A DNA stretch of 64,000 bases from Goleter apudmare HA4340-LM2 (GTDB taxonomy: Bacteria > Cyanobacteriota > Cyanobacteriia > Cyanobacteriales > Nostocaceae). Below the pieces are notes generated by a model. It saw nothing but the letters and a program-made list of their open reading frames with translations, was not told the DNA's origin and did not search any database. The DNA is taken from assembly GCA_019359495.1 (NCBI GenBank), contig JAHHHF010000098.1:1-64000 (forward strand). The letters are read 5' to 3'. Positions 10,501 through 19,481 of the stretch are shown here, piece by piece. Position 1 is the stretch's first letter. Each line of letters starts with the position of its first letter. A program made the position numbers and the translations under genes.

Positions 10501-10619
10501 TTTCCGGTGTCGGTTCCAAAGCCGGCGGCCCTGATTACCTACTACAATTCCTCGAACCCCGCACAGTCACAGAAAACATCCAGCGCCAAGGTTTTGCACC
10601 CATCGACGGCGCGGATTAA
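7587..10619 (+). CDS. putA: Bifunctional proline dehydrogenase / glutamate-semialdehyde dehydrogenase
   Basis: 1010 aa, converting proline to glutamate in two oxidations. The FAD-dependent proline dehydrogenase domain spans about 100-440 (VSVKLTAFYSQFDP, then IRLVKGAYWD and YGMGDKLAKAL). The NAD-dependent aldehyde dehydrogenase domain spans about 520-1000, with the NAD site PWNFPLAIACG, glutamate in EMGGKNAI, and nucleophile Cys in SGQKCSACSR. It lacks an N-terminal DNA-binding domain, so it is not an autoregulatory PutA. The start is GTG with AAGGAG 10 bases upstream. Residues about 461-486, between the domains, are translated from a small dispersed repeat inserted in frame. The substrate would be supplied by AgrE, encoded 13 kb away. 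Confidence 0.93.
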   Translation: MVLQVQSSTYEAKTQEIGKQLLSATSENRSFLASLRDQMRLDDKLLAWAMSNPGLRVQLFRFIDTLPALGSNTEIAAHLQEYLTEESVELPAALKGMLNFASPDSVPGQVTAKTVATAVQTLAYKYISGENIQQVIKAVERLRKEKMAFTIDLLGEAVITEAEAQSYLERYLELMQQLTDASKNWSTIPAIDVADGEQLPKVQVSVKLTAFYSQFDPLNAQGSEEKVSDRIRILLRRAKELGAAVHFDMEQYTYKDITLSILKKLLLEDEFRQRTDIGITIQAYLRDSERDVQDVIAWLKQRGYPLTIRLVKGAYWDQETIKAAQKHWLQPVYNDKAATDANFETITQLLLENHQYVYAAIGSHNVRSQARAIAIAESLNVPRRRFEMQVLYGMGDKLAKALVDQGYRVRVYCPYGELLPGMAYLIRRLLENTANSSFLRQNLENRPVEELLSPPIVDLSHAEEDTSVGGFPDLRKVSVAQRRKEEGAGFAGAADTDYAEVEARQKSAQAFQAVRQQLGKTYLPLINGEYVNTATVIDSLNPSNFSEVVGKVGLISVEQAEQAMQAAKAAFPGWRRTPAQERADILRKAASLMEQRRAELSAWIVLEVGKPVKEADAEVSEAIDFCCYYADEMERLDKGVNYDVPGETNRYIYQPRGIAVVISPWNFPLAIACGMTVAALVAGNCTLLKPAETSSVITAKLTEILIEAGIPKGVFQYVPGKGSQVGAYLVSHPDTHVIAFTGSQEVGCRIFAEAATLKPTQRHMKRVIAEMGGKNAIIVDESADLDQAVIGVVQSAFGYSGQKCSACSRVIVLQPIYDTFVKRLAEATKSLNIGETELPSTQVGPVIDANARDRILEYIEKGKTEAQLALELPAPPQGYFVGPVIFSEVPPNGIIAQQEIFGPVLAVIRVKSFQEALEVANGTNYALTGGLYSRTPSHIQQAQTEFAVGNLYINRNITGAIVARQPFGGFNLSGVGSKAGGPDYLLQFLEPRTVTENIQRQGFAPIDGAD
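8967..9045 (+). repeat. Dispersed repeat inserted in frame inside putA
   Basis: This part of the PutA linker contains ggcgggtttcccgacttg (8991-9008), found again exactly and on the same strand at 28780-28797 in a non-coding repeat patch. It is flanked by acgcagagg-type and gcgcagaggcgcaaag-type words that are otherwise intergenic. The reading frame is kept. Confidence 0.7.
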
Positions 10620-10621
10620 CC

Positions 10622-10650
10622 CGTAGGGGCGAACAACCGTTCGCCCTCCC
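10622..10650. repeat. Hairpin repeat just after putA
   Basis: gggcgaac-aacc-gttcgccc forms an 8-bp stem immediately downstream of the putA stop. This wording is a common Nostoc repeat. It may help end transcription but has no U tract. Confidence 0.5.
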
Positions 10651-10845
10651 TTAGGGATTTCTAATTTTTATTGGATGAGTTATCTGATAAGTTTTAGTAA
10701 CAACTAAGTAAAGAGACAATATACGACTTAGCATCTATTGAGTATGATACTGGGTCAATAATTATACCCAAAAACTGCAAATAGACGTTTTGAGCATTTA
10801 CTGTAAATCAAAGGCTAAAAGTATGATTTTAAGGAGGGTTTTTGG

Positions 10846-12198
10846 ATGACACGCGTCATCATTGTGCGTCACGGTCAAAGCACTTATAACATCGAACGCC
10901 GTATCCAAGGGCGCACAGATGTATCGAAATTAACAGAAAAAGGTCGCAACGATGCTAGCACAGTAGGCAAAGCCCTCAGTAATATTTTATTTAATGCGAT
11001 TTATAGCAGTCCTTTACAGCGAGCAAAACAGACTGCTGAGATTATCCACAGTGAATTGGCAATGAATGTCAGACAGTCTGCTATTCCTCAAACTGCCGAT
11101 AAGCTGTTAGAAATAGACTTGCCTTTATGGGCAGAAATGCTGAGTGCTGATGTTAAGCAAAAGTTCACCGCAGACTATCGCATCTGGATAGAACGTCCTC
11201 ACGAATTCCAGATGCTTGTTAACAAGGGAGAAGAAACAAGAGAACATTTCCCTGTACTTGTTGTGTATGAACAAGCGCGGCAGTTTTGGCAAGAAATCTT
11301 GTCCCGTCATCAGGGTGAAACTATTCTGATCGTGGGGCACAACGGTATTAATCGTGCCCTCATTAGTACAGCATTGGGAATCCCCCCAAGCCGTTACCAT
11401 TCCTTACAGCAATCTAACTGTGGCATTAGCGTCTTAAACTTTTCTGGAGGATTGGGACAACCAGTCCAATTAGAATCGATGAACCAGACGCAACACATGG
11501 GAGAAAGCTTACCCTCATTGCGACCAGGGCATCAAGGGGTACGGTTATTGCTGGTGCGTCACGGAGAAACTGAGTGGAATCGCCAAACTAGGTTTCAAGG
11601 ACAAATTGATGTTCCTCTTAACGATAACGGTAGAGAACAAGGGCAAAAAGCAGCTGAGTTTCTCCAAGATGTAGCATTTGATTTTGCAGTCAGTAGTTCT
11701 ATGCTGCGTCCTAAAGAAACAGCAGAAATTATTTTGCAGCAGCATCCTAGTGTAAAGTTGGAATTACAAGATGGTTTGAGAGAAATTAGTCACGGACTCT
11801 GGGAAGGAAAATTAGAAACAGAAATCGAGCAAGAATTTCCAGGAGAGCTACAGCGCTGGCGAAATCACCCAGAACTAGTGCAAATGCCTGAAGGGGAAAA
11901 TTTACAACAAGTTTGGGAACGTAGCGCCGCAGCCTGGCAGTCAATTGTAAAAGCAGCAATAGATAATCGACTCAATACTGGATTAGTAGTGGCTCATGAT
12001 GCCACCAATAAAACTTTGCTGTGTCATGTTCTAGGCTTGTCACCAGAGAACTTCTGGAATTTCCGCCAGGGTAATGGTGCCGTTAGCGTGATCGATTACC
12101 CCTCTGGACTGGATGGTTTACCAGTACTGCAAGCCATGAACATCACCACTCATTTAGGTGGAGGTGTGTTGGATAAAACAGCGGCTGGAGCATTGTAG
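10846..12198 (+). CDS. Two-domain histidine phosphatase (phosphoglycerate mutase family)
   Basis: 450 aa made of two tandem histidine phosphatase domains. Each begins with the phosphate-binding RHG motif: VRHGQSTYN at residues 7-15 and VRHGETEWN near 238. Second catalytic histidines are visible in VGHNGINRAL and VAHDATNKTL. The family includes cofactor-dependent phosphoglycerate mutases and various phosphatases; cyanobacterial members are often annotated as phosphoglycerate mutase, though phosphatase activity (for example on phosphoserine) has been reported for some relatives. A clear AAGGAGG site precedes the ATG. The dihydroorotase-like gene follows 83 bp later on the same strand. Substrate not determinable here. 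Confidence 0.85.
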   Translation: MTRVIIVRHGQSTYNIERRIQGRTDVSKLTEKGRNDASTVGKALSNILFNAIYSSPLQRAKQTAEIIHSELAMNVRQSAIPQTADKLLEIDLPLWAEMLSADVKQKFTADYRIWIERPHEFQMLVNKGEETREHFPVLVVYEQARQFWQEILSRHQGETILIVGHNGINRALISTALGIPPSRYHSLQQSNCGISVLNFSGGLGQPVQLESMNQTQHMGESLPSLRPGHQGVRLLLVRHGETEWNRQTRFQGQIDVPLNDNGREQGQKAAEFLQDVAFDFAVSSSMLRPKETAEIILQQHPSVKLELQDGLREISHGLWEGKLETEIEQEFPGELQRWRNHPELVQMPEGENLQQVWERSAAAWQSIVKAAIDNRLNTGLVVAHDATNKTLLCHVLGLSPENFWNFRQGNGAVSVIDYPSGLDGLPVLQAMNITTHLGGGVLDKTAAGAL

Positions 12199-12281
12199 GA
12201 ATCAGGTCAGAGCGATGTCTACGAAAAGCTCGCCTACGCTCAACAGATCAATCACAATAGACAAATAGCTGAATAGCTCAC

Positions 12282-13547
12282 ATGACAACTGAATTGCTAC
12301 AACAAGTACGGGTGATTGATCCAGTTTCTGGGACTGACCAAATAGCCGATGTGCTCATTGCTGATGGTGATATTCAAGCTGTCGCCGCACATATTGCCGA
12401 TATTAGTGGCGATACCCAAATCAGAGATGGTCGGGGATTAGTTTTAGGCCCTGGATTAGTAGATTTGTATAGTCACTCCGGCGAACCAGGGTTTGAAGAC
12501 CGGGAAACCCTTGTATCTCTGTTGCAAGCTGCTGCTGCTGGTGGTTTTACTAGAATCAACATCCTACCTGATACATCTCCAACCATCGATAACCCCGCCT
12601 TCGTGGTACAGTTGCACAAGAAAGGGGGAGAGTGGGAGAAACCTTGTCCCCATTTTCACCTGTGGGGTGCTATCACTCTAGATATTGCTGGTAAGCAGTT
12701 GACAGAGTTGGCAGATTTAGCAAATGCTGGCGTTGTGGGGTTTACCGATGCTAGACCTTGGGAAAATTTAGGGCTAGTGCGGCGAGTATTGGAATATCTG
12801 CAACCCTTGAATAAACCTGTAGCCTTGTGGCCATGCGATCGCCAATTGGCAGCAAATGGGGTAATGCGGGAAGGCCCAGATGCCATGCGTTTGGGATTAC
12901 CCCCCATACCTGCTAGTGCTGAAACCTCGGCGATCGCTGCTTTGTTGGAGGTGGTAGCGGCTACAGGTAATACCCATGTCCATATTATGCGTGTCTCGAC
13001 AGCTCGGAGTATTGATTTAATTGCCGCCGCCAAAACTGCTGGTTTACCAATCACCGCCAGCACTACTTGGATGCATTTGTTACTAGATACAAAATCTGTG
13101 AAAAGTTATCACACCAGCTTGCATCTAGAGCCGCCTTTAGGTAATCCTAGTGATTTGGCAGCACTGCGGACAGCAGTGAGAACAGGTGTGATTGATGCGA
13201 TCGCTATTGACCATGCACCATACACCTACGAAGAAAAAGTCCAAGCCTTTGCCGAAGCACCACCAGGAGCTATCGGTTTTGAGTTAGCATTATCGCTACT
13301 GTGGAAATATTTGGTAGAAACAGGAGAATTTACCGCTCTAGAATTATGGCGATCGCTTTCTACTCGTTCAGCTGAATGCTTAAAACAACAACCAAGTGCG
13401 ATCGCACCCCATCAAAAAGCCGAATTAACCTTATTTGATCCCCAACAAACCTGGAAAGTCGAAAGGCAAAATTTACATACACTTTCCCACAACACACCTT
13501 GGTATGGACAACAATTGCAAGGTCGGGTTGTACAAACTTGGTGTTGA
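12282..13547 (+). CDS. Dihydroorotase homologue with altered metal-binding motif
   Basis: 421 aa, an amidohydrolase of the type I dihydroorotase family (pyrimidine synthesis, carbamoyl aspartate to dihydroorotate). Features are VLGPGLVDLYSHSGEPGFEDRETL, FTRINILPDTSPTID, NTHVHIMRVST, and IDHAPYTYEEK. The first metal-binding motif, normally D-x-H-x-H, reads DLYSH here (Y63 in place of His), so one zinc ligand is missing. Catalytically dead dihydroorotase homologues that partner aspartate transcarbamoylase are known in other bacteria; this could be one, or it may have another role. It may be co-transcribed with the upstream phosphatase gene. Confidence 0.8.
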   Translation: MTTELLQQVRVIDPVSGTDQIADVLIADGDIQAVAAHIADISGDTQIRDGRGLVLGPGLVDLYSHSGEPGFEDRETLVSLLQAAAAGGFTRINILPDTSPTIDNPAFVVQLHKKGGEWEKPCPHFHLWGAITLDIAGKQLTELADLANAGVVGFTDARPWENLGLVRRVLEYLQPLNKPVALWPCDRQLAANGVMREGPDAMRLGLPPIPASAETSAIAALLEVVAATGNTHVHIMRVSTARSIDLIAAAKTAGLPITASTTWMHLLLDTKSVKSYHTSLHLEPPLGNPSDLAALRTAVRTGVIDAIAIDHAPYTYEEKVQAFAEAPPGAIGFELALSLLWKYLVETGEFTALELWRSLSTRSAECLKQQPSAIAPHQKAELTLFDPQQTWKVERQNLHTLSHNTPWYGQQLQGRVVQTWC

Positions 13548-13915
13548 GAATCAAGGGTAGTTAGAAACCGCATCTACACAAACATAGACGCCGGAGGCGG
13601 CTTCCCGTAGGGTAAACCACCTCCGTGGGTTTAATATCATGTCCGGGTAATTAGTTATGATTAAACCGCAATTTTAATCCACCAATGAAAACCAGTTAGC
13701 CCGCGAATTAAATAAATATCCCTCAAAATTCTTAGTCTACTTCAGTAGACTTGAAATATTAGCTTTGGAATTCATTCCAAGGCGGGTGACAAAGCTATGA
13801 GAAAGGCTATTTCTAGCTTAAGTTGACACGTATGATCGGTGCTGTGCCCCTACGAGGTATTGCATACCAGCCTAACTGAACTGTATTGCAATATATTACA
13901 AATTGGTATGACTAA
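13548..13915. other. Intergenic region between convergent genes, repeat-bearing
   Basis: No gene seen. It contains a GC-rich repeat at about 13584-13630 (cggaggcggcttcccgtaggg) and a two-hairpin repeat at 13734-13786, listed separately. It separates the dihydroorotase homologue and the GT4 gene, which converge. Confidence 0.5.
13734..13786 (+). repeat. Two-hairpin dispersed repeat, copy 1
   Basis: Hairpin agtctacttcagtagact (13734-13751), a 13-base spacer, hairpin ttggaattcattccaa (13765-13780), then ggcggg. The 18-base first hairpin is identical to the copy at 37638-37655, which has the same spacing and the same ggcggg end. Confidence 0.75.
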
Positions 13916-15199
13916 TCATGCATGAGTGGGTGCTGTTTCGGGTGTGCTTGTCGCTACTGGTGGTTTTAGCTGCTGGGGACGAAGAGATTCCACCTTACCT
14001 TGTAATGCCGCCCCCATTACCTGACGTAGCCATGTCACTTCATGCTCAATATTAAAATCTTGCTGCACCTTAGCTCTACCTGCTTTGCCCAATTGGTTCC
14101 GTAGTTGCTGGTCTGCCAGTAATTTAGCTACACGGTCAGCTAGGATGGCAACATCTCCAGGAGGAACGAGGTAGCCGTTAATATCGTTTTCTACCAATTC
14201 ACTAATACCGGCAATCTGGGTAGCAACCACAGGTAAGCCTGCGGCCATTGCTTCCATTAACACTACTGGTATACCTTCGGCAAAGCTGGACATGACAAAT
14301 ACGTCACTTTCTTGGATATATCTCCGGACTTCTGCTTGCGATTGATAGCCAACGAAATTCACATGCTCATTTAATCCCAATTGGGTAGCCATTTGTTCCA
14401 ACGCAATACGGTCCGGTCCATCACCGACAACTGTAAGGATAACTTCTGGATGCGATCGCTTTAAACTTACCAGGCTTTCTAGCAAAATGGGTAAACCCTT
14501 AGCTGCGGCTATTCTTCCCACATACAGCAACCTTTTGCTCCATTCTTGATGAGCCACAGATGTAAACAAAGCGGGGTCGATCCCGCAATGAATGATATGC
14601 ATCCGATTCCATTTGTCTGTGGGGACAAAGATCATTCCTTGACTGCGGCAGTAGTAGCTGATACAAGCAACAAATAGCGCTCGTTTGATTTTTTCATCAA
14701 TGCGCCAACGATGCGGCTCAAAAAAAATGTAAGGGCCGTGCATCGTGAAGCTAAAAGTAAAACCGCCCAACTCAGCAGCTAACATAGCGACACTACCACT
14801 GGAGTCGGGAAAGTGGTTGTGCAGATGGGAAATATTTCTTTGGAGAATTTGTTGGGCTAGGATACCTGCTTCCAGAAAGTAAAACAATTGATAGATTCCA
14901 CCTTGCAACCCTGGTTGGCTGGTTGACCAGGCTAGCTTGATGGCGCGGAAATATCTGCTGGGTGAACTGAGTAACAGCCCCAAATGTGCCAACAATAAAT
15001 TTAGGGGATTTGGGGGCAGGATGTAAAAGGTGCGATCGCGTTCTTGTTTTTGTTCTGTCCCCACCATGTGTTCATCCCCTGTGCGGCGCACAGAGAACGT
15101 GTGTACTTCCACACCCTGTTCCCGCAAGGTTGCAACTTCACGTTGGATAAACGTGTCGGTTGCTCTGGGATATTCTCCAGTTAAATAGGCAATACGCAT
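13916..15199 (-). CDS. GT4-family glycosyltransferase
   Basis: 427 aa, GT-B fold. The N-terminal half starts MRIAYLTGEYPRATDTFIQREV, typical of exopolysaccharide GT4 enzymes. The C-terminal nucleotide-sugar half has RLLYVGRIAAAKGLPILLES, TVVGDGPDR, and the E-x7-E motif in EGIPVVLMEAMAAGLPVVAT. It adds a sugar from a nucleotide donor to a growing surface polysaccharide; donor and acceptor are unknown. It starts 11 bp after the epimerase gene and is the last gene of a three-gene minus-strand operon. The C-terminal tail after about 400 is low-complexity and Thr/Pro/Ala-rich. Confidence 0.85.
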   Translation of the reverse strand: MRIAYLTGEYPRATDTFIQREVATLREQGVEVHTFSVRRTGDEHMVGTEQKQERDRTFYILPPNPLNLLLAHLGLLLSSPSRYFRAIKLAWSTSQPGLQGGIYQLFYFLEAGILAQQILQRNISHLHNHFPDSSGSVAMLAAELGGFTFSFTMHGPYIFFEPHRWRIDEKIKRALFVACISYYCRSQGMIFVPTDKWNRMHIIHCGIDPALFTSVAHQEWSKRLLYVGRIAAAKGLPILLESLVSLKRSHPEVILTVVGDGPDRIALEQMATQLGLNEHVNFVGYQSQAEVRRYIQESDVFVMSSFAEGIPVVLMEAMAAGLPVVATQIAGISELVENDINGYLVPPGDVAILADRVAKLLADQQLRNQLGKAGRAKVQQDFNIEHEVTWLRQVMGAALQGKVESLRPQQLKPPVATSTPETAPTHA

Positions 15200-15210
15200 A
15201 AACTTTAAAA

Positions 15211-16254
15211 TTAAGATATAGACGAAGCTTGGCTGGTATGATAAGGCACACTTAACAAATCTTGTTGACTACAACTACGCGCTAAAGCAGCATCTAAATC
15301 ATACTGTGGTCGCCAGTTCAACACCTGCTGGGCGCGAATATTGGTGTAGCGTAGTGGTTTAAAACGAGCGTGTAATCTTGCTGGTACAAGAATTCCAGGT
15401 AGCTTGATTTTACCTGCCAACAATAACTGATTAGCTAGCCAGAATGTCTGAGCCAACAGGCGCGACACAGTCCAACCCAGAGGGATTGTGTATGGTGATT
15501 GTGGCATTAGCTTGGTGAGTTTATGGGCATATAAACTCTGGGTAGGCAAATCGTCATCAACGATATTCAATGTTTGACCAACAGCTGTTGGAGACTCCGC
15601 CGCCGTGATGATCGCATCTGCACAATTTTCTACATAAGTCAGGGGCATTTGAGCTTGCCCACCAATGCGAATCCACAGGCGATCGCTCACTTTCACTCCC
15701 AAACAGGCGTTCCACAGATAATCTCGTCCATACACCATCCCAGGACGGAGAATCGTCACTTGTCCATTGGCTTGCTGTTGAAAATTCCGGACGATATTTT
15801 CTTGCAGTAGCTTGGTTTGGGTGTAGACATCGCGTTGTTTGGGTTCACGCTCCAAAGGTGAATCTTCATTAATGATTGCACCTGGGGGTGTGTTCAGGTA
15901 GTCAAATACTGAGAAGCTGCTAATAGCTACTAATCGTAGCACCTTGGCGGTCACCATTGCTGCCAAAAGGTTCTCTGTAGCGACAACGGTGTTAGCGTAT
16001 TGAGTATCAAAGTTACCCTGTTTGGCGGCGGCTAGGTGAATTACAGCATCCACGCTATCCAAAACATTTGCAGGGCTAGACTGTTGTTGCAAATCCCAAC
16101 GCACTAGTTCTAAGTTGGGATGATTGAGCCAAGGTAGTTGTGTTTGCCCGCTAGCAGGTCTAACCACCGCACATACTTGATGTCCACGCCGCAGTGCAGC
16201 TGTAACCACATACTGTCCTAAAAAACCAGATGCCCCTGTTACCAATAACTTCAT
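15211..16254 (-). CDS. NAD-dependent epimerase/dehydratase (extended SDR)
   Basis: 347 aa. The NAD-binding GASGFLGQYVV motif is at residues 7-17, IHLAAAK follows, and the catalytic Tyr-x3-Lys is in YTQTKLLQE; TILRPGMVYG is typical of nucleotide-sugar epimerases and dehydratases. It probably makes or modifies a sugar for the polysaccharide built by neighbouring enzymes. Its start overlaps the acyltransferase stop by 4 bp (translational coupling), and the GT4 gene follows 11 bp later. Confidence 0.85.
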   Translation of the reverse strand: MKLLVTGASGFLGQYVVTAALRRGHQVCAVVRPASGQTQLPWLNHPNLELVRWDLQQQSSPANVLDSVDAVIHLAAAKQGNFDTQYANTVVATENLLAAMVTAKVLRLVAISSFSVFDYLNTPPGAIINEDSPLEREPKQRDVYTQTKLLQENIVRNFQQQANGQVTILRPGMVYGRDYLWNACLGVKVSDRLWIRIGGQAQMPLTYVENCADAIITAAESPTAVGQTLNIVDDDLPTQSLYAHKLTKLMPQSPYTIPLGWTVSRLLAQTFWLANQLLLAGKIKLPGILVPARLHARFKPLRYTNIRAQQVLNWRPQYDLDAALARSCSQQDLLSVPYHTSQASSIS

Positions 16255-17372
16255 ACAGGAATCGCCTCTTTACTCTTTACAAGCTTCACCTTTTGACTCC
16301 ATTTGATGGATGGCTTTTCTACTAATTGCCACACGATGCCACCAAAGACAATACTGCCGAGGATTCCTAACTGCAAATATAAGATTTCGCTCAAAATGTT
16401 AGGGGGAAGTACCTTTGATGCGACGAAAAATGCTGCACCTAGTACGGGAACGTGGGTCAAATACAGGCTATAGGAAATTTTACCGAGAAACTGTAGCCAT
16501 CCCCAACTCAACCAGGTCATGCGATTAGCACGTGCCACTTCCAGTAGCAGAGTAGAAGTAATCACACAGGCGATCGTAAAGTCAGATGATTTAATCACCC
16601 CTCCAGCCAGTAACACGGCTGCATATAAATAAAAATACTTAGGCTGTAACTGCTTGTGCCATGACCAATAGGCAAAAACTCCCAGCAAAAAGCCATACCA
16701 CATAGGCAAAAATACGAATGGTCTGCCATTATCGGCAAACACACCTAGGGGAAACAGCGCCGCTAGTACTGCTGCTGGTACAAACACAACTGCTCGATTA
16801 AAATGCCAATTCCATTTTGAATTTAGCCACTGTACCAGAGCTATGAGTGTGCAGAAAACTATATAGAACTGTACTTCTAAGCACAAAGTCCAGTAAACAT
16901 CGTCAATGTGTGTAAGTCGAAAAATGTCTTGTACATAAAATAGATGCGCTAATAGTCTCTGGAACGATAAAGGCTCACCCATAGGTGCGAATGCCTCACC
17001 CTTCATGTGGGATGAGATAAACGCAAAACCTAAAGATACTACAATTGCTACATAGTAAGGAGGACTGAGCCGGACAAAACGACGGAGATTAAAATTTTTC
17101 CAATAGGTAAAGTCAATCTTCACCTCACGTAGGGAGTGGGCAATCACAAAACCACTGAGGACAAAAAAGATACTAACGCCAAGACCACCCCATTTGAATA
17201 CTACAGTCACAAACCATTCAGGTAAGAGGTTAGTGAGTTCAGCTAGACGTCCATCTGAATTAATATGAAATAATACCACCCACAAAGCTCCTATAGCCCG
17301 TAGTGCATCGATGAATTGGAAATGGACTTTAGACTTGGCCACTGGGGTTTGTAATGAGTTGGTCAAATTCAT
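16251..17372 (-). CDS. Acyltransferase-3 family membrane protein (OafA-like)
   Basis: 373 aa, about ten hydrophobic segments. The N-terminal FQFIDALRAIGALWVVLFHI carries the family signature, with the catalytic-type His; SGFVIAHSLRE and the FNLRRFVRLSPPYY block follow. Relatives O-acetylate or otherwise acylate surface polysaccharides and lipids in the inner membrane. First gene of the minus-strand arm of the polysaccharide cluster; its stop overlaps the epimerase start. Confidence 0.87.
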   Translation of the reverse strand: MNLTNSLQTPVAKSKVHFQFIDALRAIGALWVVLFHINSDGRLAELTNLLPEWFVTVVFKWGGLGVSIFFVLSGFVIAHSLREVKIDFTYWKNFNLRRFVRLSPPYYVAIVVSLGFAFISSHMKGEAFAPMGEPLSFQRLLAHLFYVQDIFRLTHIDDVYWTLCLEVQFYIVFCTLIALVQWLNSKWNWHFNRAVVFVPAAVLAALFPLGVFADNGRPFVFLPMWYGFLLGVFAYWSWHKQLQPKYFYLYAAVLLAGGVIKSSDFTIACVITSTLLLEVARANRMTWLSWGWLQFLGKISYSLYLTHVPVLGAAFFVASKVLPPNILSEILYLQLGILGSIVFGGIVWQLVEKPSIKWSQKVKLVKSKEAIPV

Positions 17373-18140
17373 GAGTAAATTTTTTTAGCAATTTCCTTAG
17401 TATCAATCACTGCTGATTTCAGCCTGATCGCCATTCAGGCTGGATATCTACGAACTCAAGTATTTGCACCCTCAATCAATTATGGATTGGCGAACATGTA
17501 TTCTGACGTTTCATTCTGCTGAATAGCCAGATATTACTCATGGTTTTTAGGAATGTGACACTAATAGACAGACTGCCAAATTAATGCATTCTCATATTCC
17601 AGAGATGGTTTACCTAAAACCTTAACCGTTGCTTTTTTAACATATTCGTTTTAATTTAAGCATTTCTACTAAGGTAATGCCACTACCTCAAGAATTTACC
17701 CATGAGGGAGCCAGACTTGTTTATTTTCCGATGTTTTTTTAGATTAAAGCAGTAATTTTTACTGTTACACGTGACTTAATCTTTACAATAAATTTAAGAT
17801 TTTGTGCAAACGCTATACTAAAATTACATACGGAAGTTTTTTATTTAATACAGTGATCATGTTATGTTATGAGACACAGTGCATCTCGAATGTGAAGTGA
17901 TGATTAAAGTAACTTCCCTAGTTAGTTAAGATAAAAGCTATAAGTAAAATCTACTTTTGTATAGACATTTACTCACATTAACCTTTTGTCATTCTAGTCA
18001 GAGGTTAATTCATATTTATATTTCGATCTTCAACTAGTATGCACGTCCGAAAATCCTCCTGTTTCTGGGTAATTCTAAAGATTATTAAAAATTTGATTGA
18101 CTAACGGATTTTACTAAGTAACTAAACTTTTATCAATAAA
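17373..18140. other. 768-bp divergent intergenic region
   Basis: AT-rich spacer between the acyltransferase (minus) and flippase (plus) genes, so it should hold promoters for both arms of the polysaccharide cluster. I found no ORF, strong palindrome or convincing -35/-10 pair. Confidence 0.45.
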
Positions 18141-19481
18141 ATGACATCTATAAAAAAACTTGCCATCCGTGGTGCAGTCTGGACAATTGTTGGCTACGGA
18201 ACTAGTCAAATACTAAGATTTGGCTGTAATTTAATCTTGACTCGGCTACTGATACCAGAGTTTTTTGGGATAATGGCGATCGTCAATACTCTTCAAGTTG
18301 GTCTGGAACTCTTCTCAGACTTGGGTATTGGACAAAGTATTATCCGCAACAAGCGAGGAGATGATCCGGTTTTTCTCAACACAGCCTGGACACTCCAAGT
18401 TATCCGTGGATTTTTCATCTGGATGATTTGCCTGTTAATTACCTGGCCTGCTACACAATTTTATGGTGATCCTCGGTTTTTCTGGCTCATTCCTATTGTG
18501 GGCTTATCTTCAATCTTCGGCGGTTTCTCTTCTACTAGCTGGCACACACTTAATCGTCGCATGGAGTTGGATAAGGCCACACTCTTTGAGTTAGCTGTGC
18601 AGGTGTTATCCTTAAGCTTGTTGATTTTTTTGGCTTGGTTATATCCCAGTGTCTTAGCACTCGCTGTTGGAGCAGTTTCGTCCTCAATATTGAGGATGGT
18701 GGGTACTCACTGGCTAAATATCAAGTCACCGAATCGATTTGCTTGGGATCAGGAGTCACTAGGTGAGCTGATTTCTTTTGGTAAATGGATGTTTTTGGCT
18801 ACAGCGCTGATGTTTCTCGCTGAACAAGTTGATCGGCTCATTCTGGGTAAGTTACTTTCTTTTCAAATGCTAGGGGTTTATACGATCGCTTATACTTTAG
18901 CTAACTTGCCACGAGAAGTGATTAAACATCTCAGTTACAGAGTAATTTTCCCAACTGTTTCCAGTCAAATAGAATTACCGCCAGCAAGTTTGAGGGACAA
19001 GATTCTGCCTCAACGTCGGCTCATACTGTTTGGGTTCGCAGTTTTTCTAGCTGTGCTCGTAAGTATTGGCGATCTGATCATTTCTACGCTTTATGATCAA
19101 CGATATACACAAGCAACATGGATGATGCCAATTCTTTGCTCTGGTGTTTGGTTTTCTATTCTTTTTTATACTACTAGTCCTATACTGCTGGCAATTGACA
19201 AGCCTATCTACGCAGCTCAGAGCAATTTATTTCGCTTCTTAATGATCGCCCTGGGATTACCCATTGCTTTTACTCTCACAGGCACACTGGGAGTAATTAT
19301 AGTAATTGCCTTAAGTGATCTACCTCTATATGTAGTTAACCTCTATGGGCTGTGGCGTGAAAAGCTTTTGTTTGTAGCCCAAGATATGCAAGCAACTCTA
19401 TTTTTTATAGGTATATTAGCTTCTCTAATTCTCATTCGTAATTTCTTAGGTTTTGGCTTACCTATAAGCGCAATCTTATAG
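18141..19481 (+). CDS. Polysaccharide flippase (Wzx/MOP family)
   Basis: 446 aa with about 12 predicted membrane helices. The start, KLAIRGAVWTIVGYGTSQILRFGCNLILTRLL written in part, matches oligosaccharide flippases of the polysaccharide-biosynthesis family, with PEFFGIMAIVNT just after. It probably moves lipid-linked repeat units across the cytoplasmic membrane. First gene of the plus-strand arm; two glycosyltransferase genes follow, each after a spacer of several hundred bases, so they may have their own promoters. Confidence 0.85.
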   Translation: MTSIKKLAIRGAVWTIVGYGTSQILRFGCNLILTRLLIPEFFGIMAIVNTLQVGLELFSDLGIGQSIIRNKRGDDPVFLNTAWTLQVIRGFFIWMICLLITWPATQFYGDPRFFWLIPIVGLSSIFGGFSSTSWHTLNRRMELDKATLFELAVQVLSLSLLIFLAWLYPSVLALAVGAVSSSILRMVGTHWLNIKSPNRFAWDQESLGELISFGKWMFLATALMFLAEQVDRLILGKLLSFQMLGVYTIAYTLANLPREVIKHLSYRVIFPTVSSQIELPPASLRDKILPQRRLILFGFAVFLAVLVSIGDLIISTLYDQRYTQATWMMPILCSGVWFSILFYTTSPILLAIDKPIYAAQSNLFRFLMIALGLPIAFTLTGTLGVIIVIALSDLPLYVVNLYGLWREKLLFVAQDMQATLFFIGILASLILIRNFLGFGLPISAIL

